Positions 22,302 to 31,913 of a stretch of DNA of 64,000 bases are shown here, one piece after another; the stretch's first letter is position 1, and the number at the start of each line of letters is the position of its first letter. Source of the stretch: Lepidurus packardi. Its lineage: Eukaryota > Arthropoda > Branchiopoda > Notostraca > Triopsidae. The stretch is taken from contig JAKZAN010000004.1 in assembly GCA_023053545.1 (NCBI GenBank), forward strand, positions 12,437,235 through 12,501,234, read 5' to 3'. Position numbers and translations under genes: made by a program. The notes under the pieces are model-generated. The model was given only the letters and a program-made list of their open reading frames with translations. It had not been told where the DNA came from and did no database searches.

Positions 22302-23721
22302 ATGTGGCAAGTGAAATCCGTGATCCTTATTGGCTGTGTTATCAGTGCTGTGTATTGGCCGGAGGCGAACGCACAAAAGCGTCCCGTTCTCAACAAAGAA
22401 CAACACGCTAATTTTAAAACGAACGACAAAGTCCTACGACTAGAAGGAAAATGTGAACCGAAGATTCGCCTTTCTTATATCTGTAAGTCCATAACGAGTG
22501 AGATTTCACAAGGATTTTAAACGGAGCCCTAAAGCGAAACTAAAAAGAAAAAAATGCGTTACAACGTAATTTGTCTGTTTTTTTACTCAGCGTATCCTTT
22601 GGCTCGCTGTCAATTTTCTTCAAAGTTCCACGAAAAACGAGATTTGAGATTAAACATAAACGAGATTTGAGCGCGGTAGAAGCTTCTTCGGGTTTTTACC
22701 ACTCAAGTTTGAAACTCCCGTGCTAATCTTCTCGCTATACCAGTTGCACCACTGGGTAAACCGGCGTCAAGGATCTTTCAGCGCTCTGTGGCGTTCAATT
22801 CTGGACTTGAACCTCTAAGGTTTGAAAGAAAGAAAGAAGGAAAATAACAAAATAAACAAGTAGCCCAGCCCTTTGGAACGGTCATTATAGCACACTGCGT
22901 CCTTGGACAGTCCAAGCTAAAAGTTACAAAGCTAACTCATGGAAAGCACTCTGTCATATCTTGCTCTTAGAGCTAGTAACAAGGGATACTATCTGAGACC
23001 AAACAATAAAACCGGGTTTCTCTTCCTGCCTTTTTTTAAGGTTAAAAAATCACATTGTTAGGCTAACAATACTAACTACAATAGATGCAAACGTAAGCAC
23101 AATTTGGTTCTCTTGTTCTCTCGCATATTCTGTTACATTCCTTTTCCCTAATTACAAAAGGTAAGGGAAATACAACAGACCTTTTTATGCTGATTCACGA
23201 TTCAACCATTCTTATTATATAACTCTTATAGTAGTAAATAGTATGCAAAGTAAGGGTTCCATTCTGTGAAATACGTGGACTAAGAAACTTATATTAAAAC
23301 AAAATATATATAAATTGTTTTCACAATATACGACAAAGGGTATTCTTGTTGTCGAGGAATCTTTTCCGGATGTTGAAAGGCTAAGCAAAACAAAAACAAA
23401 CATCAGTGCCATCTATCATTGTCTCGCATCGATAAGCTACAGTACGCGGGATGCCTTAAGGATGTACTAAACGTTTGTGTGCTATTTTTCTTTACAGCGG
23501 ATCATGAAGATGCAGAGCCAGATGTTGATTACTTTCCCCCTGCTGCAGTGCTTCACGTGTGCCATTCTACAGGTGGTTGTTGCGAAAATGTTCGTCATCG
23601 ATGCGAACCGCACACAATGGAGCAGGTCAAGATCGTATTCTCAGCCAAACGACTTGGACATCGCAAACCCGTCTATAAAAGCTTCACCTTCACCAATCAC
23701 ACGCAATGTGCTTGTTGGTAA
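22302..23721 (+). CDS. PDGF/VEGF-like secreted factor, gene C1
   Basis: Exons are 22302-22482 and 23498-23721. The intron keeps phase 1 but is 1015 bp long. The product is 134 aa with a signal peptide at about 1-23 (ending EANA), then CEPKIRL, YFPPAAVLHVC, GGCC, RC and HTQCACW as the C-terminus. One residue is missing after GGCC compared with the other copies (CCENVRH versus CCYESARH). It ends directly after the last cysteine, without the basic or acidic tail. It is the most diverged intact member and the right-hand end of the array. The intron contains a tRNA-like remnant near 22690-22780. Confidence 0.85.
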
Positions 23722-23832
23722 TAACAAGTCCAGCTTTGGCGTACCCTCAATTGTCTTCACAAAAAGCTGTTTGCAAAGAATATCAGAAACTTCGCAAAGT
23801 TAGTGCCTCCACAAAATGGCCGACTGCATTGG

Positions 23833-23990
23833 ATATATTGAATATATTGATATACTGAATATATTGATATATTGAATATATTGATATATTGAATATATTG
23901 AATATATTGATATATTGAATATATTGATATATTGAATATATTGATATATTGAAATATTGAATATATTGATATATTGTATATATCGATATC
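23833..23990 (+). repeat. ATATATTGA microsatellite
   Basis: About 150 bp of GAATATATTGATATATT-type units occur directly after gene C1. The minus-strand open frame across it is only the repeat translated. Confidence 0.9.
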
Positions 23991-24483
23991 AAGTTATTGG
24001 ATACTTATTCGAATTTTCTAGCGATGAAAAACACACATTTAGCCGAGGAATCGCTTCTTCAATGTCAAAATCTCTAGTCCCACGTCGTATTTCTTAGACA
24101 TGTGTGTTTTCTCAAGTAGAACAAAAACTTGGGAATCCCTGTTCTTTCAAAAAACAAATCCTCGCGTTCATGTCAACGCGGCAAGTCCCAAGTGCATGTC
24201 AACTCTTCAAGTCAAAGCTGATATGCAAAATAAAAAAGGCGAGTAACTTGTGGCAGCTGTAGTTTATTCATTTCATTTATCTTGAACGTCATCATTATGT
24301 ACTCAAGCACTTTCATTGGGGAGGAAGGAATCTACCAGCCAATCCATACAACTATTTCCTGTCTCATCTTAACTTTGAATACAATATTCTATGAATTTCC
24401 AGCCAAAAAAAGGTTGAAACGGAGACTTTCTTCTTGTTAAGGGCCAAAGCGTCTCTATCAGTTCTTCCAAAACGTGATATGTG

Positions 24484-26468
24484 TTACGATAGCGCGGAAG
24501 GTCTGCTGTTCCTGTAGTCAATACAAGCCAAAGCTTGGTCGCGTCCCGAAGCAAATGCACCATGTGCAGTAGCGTATTGGGTAGCATGGAAAGCTTCGCC
24601 AGCAAAGAACAAAACTGGGCGTAATTGGCTTTCTCCTTCCACAAGACAAATGGGCTTTTGTAAAACCGGGTCCAAGGGTGCTTTGCGGTAACTGTACGCG
24701 CCTTTGACATAGGGATTCGACGACCAGCGAGTACTAAAATTGGGCAATTGAAATTTTTTTAAATATAATTTTAATTTTATTTTAATTTTAATAAAACAAG
24801 GCAATGTCAAGATTGACAGCACAAGCTGGAAAAGTAACATGATATCAGAACCAAAAGCGGTGAAAGGAGGTTAAATATATACCAGATAATCTTAGTAGGC
24901 CATGGGATATCAGGTTTGCCCATAAACTGACGAAGCTGTTCCACGCATGTGCGGCCTATACTCTCGTCGTCTAACATTTCCATAAGCTCGGCGCCTTGGC
25001 CTCCAATCCAGCCCAGAAGGACGCCCGGATGCTGCCAGACCGGATCAAAACCTGTAATATCTTCGTACCAATTGCCCTCTCGGCTGCTTTGGCCATCGTT
25101 GAAAAGCCAGACGAACTGAACCCCAGGGAACTGGCCTTCCCACCATGGCTTTTCGAAAATCAGAAAAATCTTGTTAATCGTCCCATACCCCAGGCAGGCC
25201 AACGCCTAAAGAGACAAACGTGTCTTGATTTCGTAAAGGTTCCAATTAGCAGAACCCTCATACATCAGCCAAGAGGCGTTTCTGAAGAGCTTCGGAAATA
25301 TCTTAAAAAATTAATGAAAAAAAAATCCAAAAAAATCACCTGCTGCCAAGAATGCGGTAAAGTTGGTGTGAAAAGCCGTTCTCTTTGGAGAAACCCCACC
25401 GAGCACGTGGTTATAACCTGTTCGGCAAGATAGGTTCGCTCGGGCGTTTGCAGTGCCACTTTGGGACCATTCCAATCCACACTCGTGACCGGCGTTGAAC
25501 AACGCAAGATATTGGGGGGCAAATGGGCAGTTAAACTGTGCACAATGCTGGAAAAACCACCTCGCACGTTTTGGCAGTAGGTACCCGCACATTCCCGGTA
25601 CTCGCCCCAAGCTTGCGCACACAAATCTTCCAAGCTACGACATGCATTGTCCACCGCTTGATACCTGGGGCCAAAAAACGTTTCATTTCTCACTAATTGA
25701 TATGACGTCTGTATAAATTAGAATGGAATTACTTCAAATGCCACTGAAACAAGGCTTGCTTCAATTTGCGTTCGTCAGAGGTAAACGAGCGGGTACGGGA
25801 ATCCTTGTCGAGGTACAACTGGAAGCCTTGGCGAAGATGGTGGCCTACAGAGAGAGGAATAACTTTGTCTTCTGCCGCTGCAGGGGACTGGAAAGTGCAA
25901 CAATCGTCCAATAAAGTCGTAACTACATTATCAACTTCGGCCACTATAGGTTCAGCGATGGGTAGGCCGCCACAGGTCAGGAACAAACCTAAAAGCCGAA
26001 ACGTAAAACGTAAACGTACAGGGATCTAGACTTGAGAGTAGTGAGTATTGAGATCTGGATCTGGAGTATTGAAGAGCGTTTTAGTTAGATATACGTTACC
26101 CTCTCCTTCGGAAGACGGTTGAGGCGACAGAAGCTTGAATTGCTCCGCAAATTGGTGCAGTTTATTGTCTTCTTCGCCATGTAACCATTGAGCTCCCAAG
26201 TCTAAGAAACTGTTTTCGAAGGTGACAGTCCGTACGCGGCCTCCGGCTTCAACCTGAGCTGGAAATGAGAAACATATGTTACGTTAATACAAGTAATTTC
26301 AAGCTTTTGGCGTATTTTACCTTCTAAAATTACTATATCCTTGATTCCATGTTCGAGCAGCGTGCAAGCTGCGGACAGTCCGGCCAAACCGGCCCCTATG
26401 ATTACTACTTGGTACTCGGAAATGGGTTGCTGAGGATTGGGCATAATAACGGTGCTGGAAGACGACAT
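24484..26468 (-). CDS. SMOX: Spermine/polyamine oxidase (flavin amine oxidase)
   Basis: The protein of 486 aa is read from six minus-strand exons: 26468-26321, 26258-26100, 25988-25733, 25664-25340, 25205-24883 and 24733-24484. All junctions are in frame with GT-AG borders. Residues 25-30 are the FAD dinucleotide-binding GAGLAG, with the ribose-binding Glu about 20 residues later. Then come GGRVRT and GAQWLHGEE, the VGFLQRE substrate-domain motif, GYGTINKIF, and the C-terminal FAD motif SNPYVKGAYSY with FAGEA. These follow the spermine oxidase/N1-acetylpolyamine oxidase order. The family oxidises spermine or acetylated polyamines, releasing hydrogen peroxide and an aminoaldehyde. The exon 3-4 junction needs a 68-bp intron ending CCCCAG; shorter choices shift the frame. 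It starts only 49 bp after the DNLZ stop. Which polyamine it prefers is not decidable here. Confidence 0.85.
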
Positions 26469-26517
26469 GTTAAGACAGTTCGTAATCGTATTGAGAAAAA
26501 CGGGTGGAAAAATCAAC

Positions 26518-27003
26518 TCAGTCTGATTTGTCGGGAGCCTTTTCCATACAAGCGGCAGTGTCTTGAGCCATTTCATAGACGAATTCACCCAGATTTTGTC
26601 TCATTACCATTTCACCTTTGGCTGCCATAATACCTTCAATGTTCCTCTTTTCTTTGGACTCGGAGTACCAGCCAAGATTGTCAGCGATCAAATGCAGGTT
26701 TTGGCAACCCTCGCAACGAACGATAACGACACCTTTTTGATAAGCGACCTTGGAAATCTGCTTTTGGCTTCGCGTTTCACACACTGTGCACGTAAATGAC
26801 AAGAATAACTTGGGCACAATCGCTGCCAAAGGTTCTTTGGTAATACTAGCAGTAGTTTGAGTAGCTTCACCTTCAGGAGGCTTCAAGGAAGACACTTTGG
26901 TAGAACACCAACGTGCATGAACAGGAAGCAAGGGTTGAGCGCTTACACTTAGGCGAGCTAAGGATTTGGCACGTGTAAATTGACGCCATAATAAACTTGC
27001 CAT
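26518..27003 (-). CDS. DNLZ: DNL-type zinc finger chaperone of mitochondrial Hsp70
   Basis: This is a single-exon gene of 161 aa. The N-terminus is basic and Ser/Ala-rich without acids, as expected for a mitochondrial presequence. The zinc finger has Cys72 and Cys75 (TCTVC) and Cys97 and Cys100 (CEGC), and contains the family signature HLIADNLGW. The Zim17/Tim15/Hep1 family keeps mitochondrial Hsp70 soluble during protein import. The C-terminal 40 residues are less conserved. The stop at 26518 is followed after 49 bp by the start of the polyamine oxidase on the same strand. The 5' side shares a divergent promoter region of 666 bp with VHL. Confidence 0.9.
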   Translation of the reverse strand: MASLLWRQFTRAKSLARLSVSAQPLLPVHARWCSTKVSSLKPPEGEATQTTASITKEPLAAIVPKLFLSFTCTVCETRSQKQISKVAYQKGVVIVRCEGCQNLHLIADNLGWYSESKEKRNIEGIMAAKGEMVMRQNLGEFVYEMAQDTAACMEKAPDKSD

Positions 27004-27669
27004 ACTGTGGAGACTTTCTATAAATTCGACAAAAAAAAGATCACGGGGATCGGAACACTTCCGGAGAAGACATAACTAAGGTTTGAATCCCAATATCTGT
27101 CCAGATTAAAACGAAAAACGACTAGGAACTTGAATTGCTCACTCGGCTTCCTTGAGTCGGAATTAGTTTAGGTAGTGCGTGAAGAAACGGTTTGGATTTC
27201 CTGACAATAGGTGGCAAACCTTGTCAAGCGGGCATTAACAGTATATGGAGCGCGAAATTCAAACTTTGGGCGCGGGTTTGAACTTACTTGAGATTCATCA
27301 AATAATATGGTAATATTTAGACTTTATCTTCTTATTGAGTTGCGCAGTTTATAAGGAGTATGAAGTCTGTCTAACGAGGGTTTCCTGACAAAATTCAGAA
27401 GTTTACCGATAACATAACGCCCTAAATGAGAAGCTTCGAATGAGCAAAGCGGATTCCTTTGAAGATTTGAACGATGAACGGGAAAGCTTCTAGAACGTCA
27501 GTGTAAATAGAGGGTACAACAGTTGGCAATAAAAAAACGAGCCAAAGTCAAAATACCGCGCGAATGTAAACTAATTTATAGAAGAAGGTGCAATACAAAG
27601 AACACAGACATGATTATAGGGTTGTGCCCAAAGTTTCACTAATTTTTACGTTAATTTTGGTCGCAAGTC
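27004..27669. promoter_or_regulatory. Divergent promoter region DNLZ / VHL
   Basis: This 666-bp gap between two outward-facing genes holds no exon I can identify. No clear TATA box is visible on either side, which fits housekeeping promoters. Promoter function is inferred from position only. Confidence 0.4.
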
Positions 27670-28399
27670 ATGGGAGATAACGTAGCAAACGAGCACCAAG
27701 AACTACGATCAAGAGAAAGTAGATTATGGTCCTTTGTACGTTTCCAGAATTCAACCGAACGAAAAGTAGATGTTGTGTGGATCAACTTTGATGGCGTACG
27801 TGTGAAATATAAGGTAAAAATTCCTTATCTTTTCTTCAGATTCTAAACTAGAATTAATTTCTGAATGGTATTTGATACTAACCCTTTTCTGTCTAGACAT
27901 TAGAGCCTGGCGAATCTTTTGATGTCAATACTTATGTTTCCCATCCTTGGGTGTTTCTCGATTCTCTAACTCATGAGCGAATGGCTGTCAAATCCAAACC
28001 GATATTCGAACCTTTTCCTTGGTTTGAGGTACCTTCAACTACCCTTTCAATTCAAAGAATTCTAATGCAAATTCTAGTAAATTCTATTGGTTGTTTTAGC
28101 CCCATAGAAGAGATTTACAAGCTGGTCGCCTTCAATTAAACCAAGTCCAACCCCAACGGATTCCAATCTACATAACTATTCCATTGTATACCTTAAGAGA
28201 AAGAGCCTTGCAGGTACTTTTCAAACATGCGATTATTAATTTTGGGAGTCTTGTAAATAAGTTAAGTCTTATTAATAAGTTCTTTTCTATTTGTATCTAG
28301 GCAGCCAGACGACTTCTACCACGCCCTGAAGTAGCATATCAACTCGAATTGCCCCGTGATTTACAGGCTGAGCTAGCCAAACCTGCTGCAAGTGATTGA
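27670..28399 (+). CDS. VHL: von Hippel-Lindau tumour suppressor (VHL)
   Basis: Four exons (27670-27813, 27897-28028, 28100-28213, 28301-28399), all in phase 0, give 162 aa. The beta domain carries VVWINFDG, and residues equivalent to the human hydroxyproline pocket can be placed: Trp37 (W88), Tyr47 (Y98), Thr60 (S111), His64 (H115) and Trp66 (W117), so one conservative Ser-to-Thr change. The alpha domain has IPLYTLRERALQ, the Elongin C-binding helix, with Ala where human VHL has Cys162. VHL is the substrate receptor of a Cullin-2 ubiquitin ligase that destroys hydroxylated HIF-alpha. An AATAAA near 28578 likely ends the transcript, overlapping the convergent gene candidate on the minus strand. 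Confidence 0.92.
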
Positions 28400-28550
28400 G
28401 CTTGATCTTATGCAATGTCTTGTATATTTGGGAAGCATTAAGAAGCTGACAGGGTTAAAAGAAAGGGTTAAAATTGGACATAAAACACGGTATTTTATAA
28501 CAGTGATATTGAGTGGAACAAACGCTGTACAAAGAAACCCTTAAAACGTA

Positions 28551-29421
28551 TCAATGTGTATCGAGTTCAAAGTTGTCAATAAAGCGAAATGTAGCTCGAG
28601 TTCGTCCAATGCTTCGTTTCCGAATTAAGGCTTCCATTCCTAGCTCTGTCTCACCCAACATTTCAGACATAGATTTGCTGTCGTAACCAAGAAGTGTATT
28701 CTCTTCGGCAGTGAAATACACCTTCTAAACCTTCACTAGGAACTGTTACTACGTGGAAATCTCTTCTGGTGCTTTTAAGTGGCCTGTTGCTTATATTTCT
28801 AGCCACGAATGTCACAAACGTACTTGCGCTCAGCACTGATTGACAATAAGGGAATGCTCTTGAATAAGATGCCTTTTTAGGCTCTTTTTCTCTGAAAGAA
28901 ACACCAACGAATCATATCTCATGTTATTATGTTTTGAAATCCAACTTTGCTTCAGTAATTACAGTTAACACAGACATATCTATTGATGTTTTAGGCAGTG
29001 ATAACTCATGCGAATCAGAAAATCCGGCGAAAGTGCTAGGCTTAGGCTAGGAAATTGGTTGGCGAAGAAGATAGCTTTGTCAATAATGCTGGGTTTATGA
29101 AAAAACCGTGCAGGCGTTACTACGCTTTTCTTTGCTGGTAAAGTGATCTTTCCCTTTTCCTTTGGATTCATTTTAATCCTACCAATTACCACTATAGATA
29201 TTATAGTTTAGTATTATATTGTATAGTATTATATTGATAGTTTTATATTGGTATTTATTATAGAATACTACTATATTGATAGTTTTGTAAAATTCCACAC
29301 ATCGCCTGAGAACCCAGGTTTGAAAACGGCGGGCGTCGACAGTCGCGTTTCTAGCGGAAACGCCGCTGAAGCTTCCAAAAAGGCGGGCAAAGCGTTCGTT
29401 CATTCCGTCTGCATTTGCCAT
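28551..29421 (-). CDS. Candidate small multi-exon gene, unrecognised
   Basis: Three protein-like minus-strand blocks occur in order. A start block at 29421 begins MANADGMNERFARLFGSF. A middle block near 29180-29040 contains MNPKEKGKITLPAKKS and FFHKPSIIDKAIFF. A 3' block ends at 28551 and contains TAEENTLLGYDSKSMSEMLG and RKRSIGRTRATFRFIDNF. The last block is preceded by an open frame (ASYSRAFPYCQSVLSAS) that is offset by one base at GAAGGTTTAGAAGGTG. A TTTCTTTCAG acceptor lies near 28893. I could not join all blocks cleanly, so exon borders are uncertain, and I recognise no family. It may be a real gene with a one-base assembly error or an unusual junction. Confidence 0.35.
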
Positions 29422-29667
29422 CTTATACGCCTAAGTGATACTACGTTGCTTTCGTTCAACAAGTCATTATTTCTCGACAAAGTGCTACAGTTTTGGTACA
29501 AAACATAACTCAATAATCATTTCTTCGCCGCATAACGTTTCATAAGGTAACTGTAGTTTCAGTAACGTATAATTCTTTTCTCATTTCTCTTGTTTGCAAC
29601 CTGACAAACGAGATTTCTGAACAGAGGATTTGAAGCTAGGGAACAGATTTTCTGTTTTCTTTCTGAC

Positions 29668-30990
29668 TCAGAGAAGCGACTCGCAATCATCCCTTGTAGA
29701 CGTTCGTGAGGGCGAAAAAACGTCGCAATTCCTACACAGAGATTGGGGTCGGCGGTTATGGGTGCGTCGTATATGTCGCCAAGCGTTACTAACGCTAGAG
29801 AACTGATCGCCACATAGATGGCAGTGTCGATGCTTAGGAAACTGGCTCTTTTTCACGTACTTGCCCCAAGGTACGATGAAAATCTTTCTACAGTTGGAGC
29901 ACTCGTATTCATCTTGAGATAAACTCTCTGTATGCTCGCCTCTCCGAAAATGCTCCTCTCTATGGCTCTCCCAATCCTTTACGAACAATTTCTGCTTGCA
30001 AATGGAGCAAATCCTTTCCAATTTTCGTGTCTTTTTTCTTGGCACGAAGTCTGTGTTGCTGGAATTGTCTGTTTCTAACTCCACCTTTATACTGCCACAG
30101 GTTACGCCCTTGAATTTCATAGGGCCAGGTTTGTTATGCGAACTTTCGACGTGAGCTTGGTAGTCGCTTCGAGTTGGGAAATGAGAATTGCAAGGGACGC
30201 CCTTGAACATCTTCGCAAAAGAGTCTTTCAAGCTCGGCTTGACCTTCGTTATGGTTAAATCCTCAGTTCTCTTAACTACTGTCGCATTATGGGTCGGAAT
30301 TGATGAAGATTTCGGTTCAGCATCGTTAATAGGGACATTGGCCTGAGAATCTGTTGGCTTAGGGACCTCTTTTGAATTGGTCTTTGGAGTTTGTGTGGGT
30401 GGCGTTATTGGATCATTGTAATCAAGTAGCGTTACGTCAATCTCAAGTTGTTTGGCTGTCGCAAGGAAACCCGATACTTCCGCCTCTGGTAAATTGACAT
30501 TTCCGAGGTAGAGGAGATGATTCAGACGTTGAATATCCATATAACTAATAAGGATCAATCATATAAGCTCTTAGCCGCCAAGTCCTTATTTATTATGTTT
30601 TTACCTTAAAAACATACTATTATATTAAACGTAATATTGTTTTTATCTTAAAAACATAATAAATGAGTGCTTAAAATTGAAGTACCTATAGCCTGCTGTG
30701 TATATTGTAACTGGCTGACATGGGCACGCAACATTGCGGAGTAATAGTCGGTTAAATAATGGGCTGCTAGCTGCCAAAACGCATTGATGGAAGCGAACAA
30801 CCTTAGTCTCTGCGACAATGCTCACATCTGCATCTTCTTTCGCATAAAAAGCTGCTAATAACGCCTGCGAAAAATGCTCTTTGTATTGCTGGGTCTTGAA
30901 GTTTCGGTCAACAATAATTTCGATGGTTATGTTCGTGCTATTCAAGCTATTTATAGCGTTTCTTTTAGCCATGGTAACCACATAACGCAT
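29668..30990 (-). CDS. BTB-C2H2 zinc-finger protein 1
   Basis: Exon 1 is 30990-30686 and exon 2 is 30544-29668 on the minus strand, joined in phase 2 across a 141-bp intron, giving 393 aa (387 if the inner ATG at 30972, which has the better ACCATGG context, is used). The N-terminal half is a BTB/POZ domain split by the intron (DADVSIVAETKVVRFHQCVL before it, YLGNVNLPEAEVSGFLATA after it). C2H2-like fingers follow: CSICKQKL with HREEH, CSNC, and CHLCGDQF with HIRRTH, plus a final unpaired CRNC. BTB zinc-finger proteins are nuclear transcription regulators that dimerise through BTB; targets cannot be inferred. It resembles the neighbouring gene at 31914 and is probably its tandem relative. Confidence 0.75.
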
Positions 30991-31017
30991 AAAAACCTCA
31001 CAGCCTTGTGTGTTTCA

Positions 31018-31317
31018 GGAAATGTACTTCACTATCCACATGAGGCATGAATAGTTTGTTTTGAATTTCGTTTCGAACACTTTCCCAGTGTTCCTAATGG
31101 TACCTATCTCACCTTAGCGCTAGCGCCCCTGGTGAGCACTTGTAGCACAAGTTCCAGTGGGGCGGGGCCGCCAGCCACCACTTGATTTTGCCGTCCAACC
31201 AAATAGCGTTTAGACTGAAGCAATAACAGGGGACCAAAGAATTGTTCATAATTGTTAACAGTAGTTAACCATAACAATAATAGTTAAGAATAGTTAACCA
31301 TAATTGTTAACAATAGT
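31018..31317. other. Gap between the zinc-finger genes
   Basis: No gene is seen. A short run of TAGTTAACCATAATTGTTAACA repeats precedes a foldback element. Confidence 0.5.
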
Positions 31318-31660
31318 TAACCTACAACCGATTGTGAAAGTCCCCGCTCCCAATCCAAGGTATCCTCGCAAAGGACCCCAAAAAAGGAAGCACGTGAAAC
31401 GGACTCGGGTTAGGCCGGGCTTGTCGCGTTTACTCCGGCTTGACTTTGACCATGAAAAATGGCATGAAGCACAACGGCATACCGAAGAAGCAGCTACAAG
31501 TCCGGTCAACTGCCACGCGCCCAATCCGCTCCCTTATTTTTCTTTGTTGATCCAGTTCGAGGCCGGAGAAACGCTACAAGTCCGGGGTGACCGAAGTCGA
31601 GTTTTCTTGCATTATGGATTTCACTTCTTTTCTTTTATTCTTCTTTTAGATACAAAATGA
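31318..31660 (-). mobile_element. Foldback repeat element, copy 4
   Basis: This is a diverged member of the same family as the copies in the growth-factor array, in the orientation of the 7467 copy: CTACAACCGATTGTGAAAGT, CAAGTCCGG modules and TTACTCCGGCTTGACTTT are all recognisable. It shows that the family is dispersed beyond the array. It is followed by a short ATTAATGAATGCTT direct repeat at 31672-31720. Confidence 0.55.
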
Positions 31661-31913
31661 AATCTTGCATTATTATTAATGAATGCTTATTAATGAATGC
31701 TTTATTAATGAATGCTTCGCATTATTCCCAAAACTGGGAGTACTTTCAATATTGTCACAATTAAAATACAAAAGCAAAGTTTTCCAGAAACGATACTTTT
31801 CAGTATATTTAAGCCGATAATGCTTACATGCTCTACTCTATGAACAAAGAAATGAAGCCAAACAGAAATCAAGAGATTAAAAAAAAGTTATAATCTTCCC
31901 TAACACGTTTCGA

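Noticed and set aside
24369..24710. Minus-strand frame that could extend the polyamine oxidase C-terminus differently
   Set aside because: It lies one frame off the FAGEA-containing exon, and no GT-AG pair joins it sensibly.
25690..25733. 24-bp or 40-bp intron between polyamine oxidase exons 3 and 4
   Set aside because: Both are too short or shift the frame. A 68-bp intron ending CCCCAG restores frame and family alignment.
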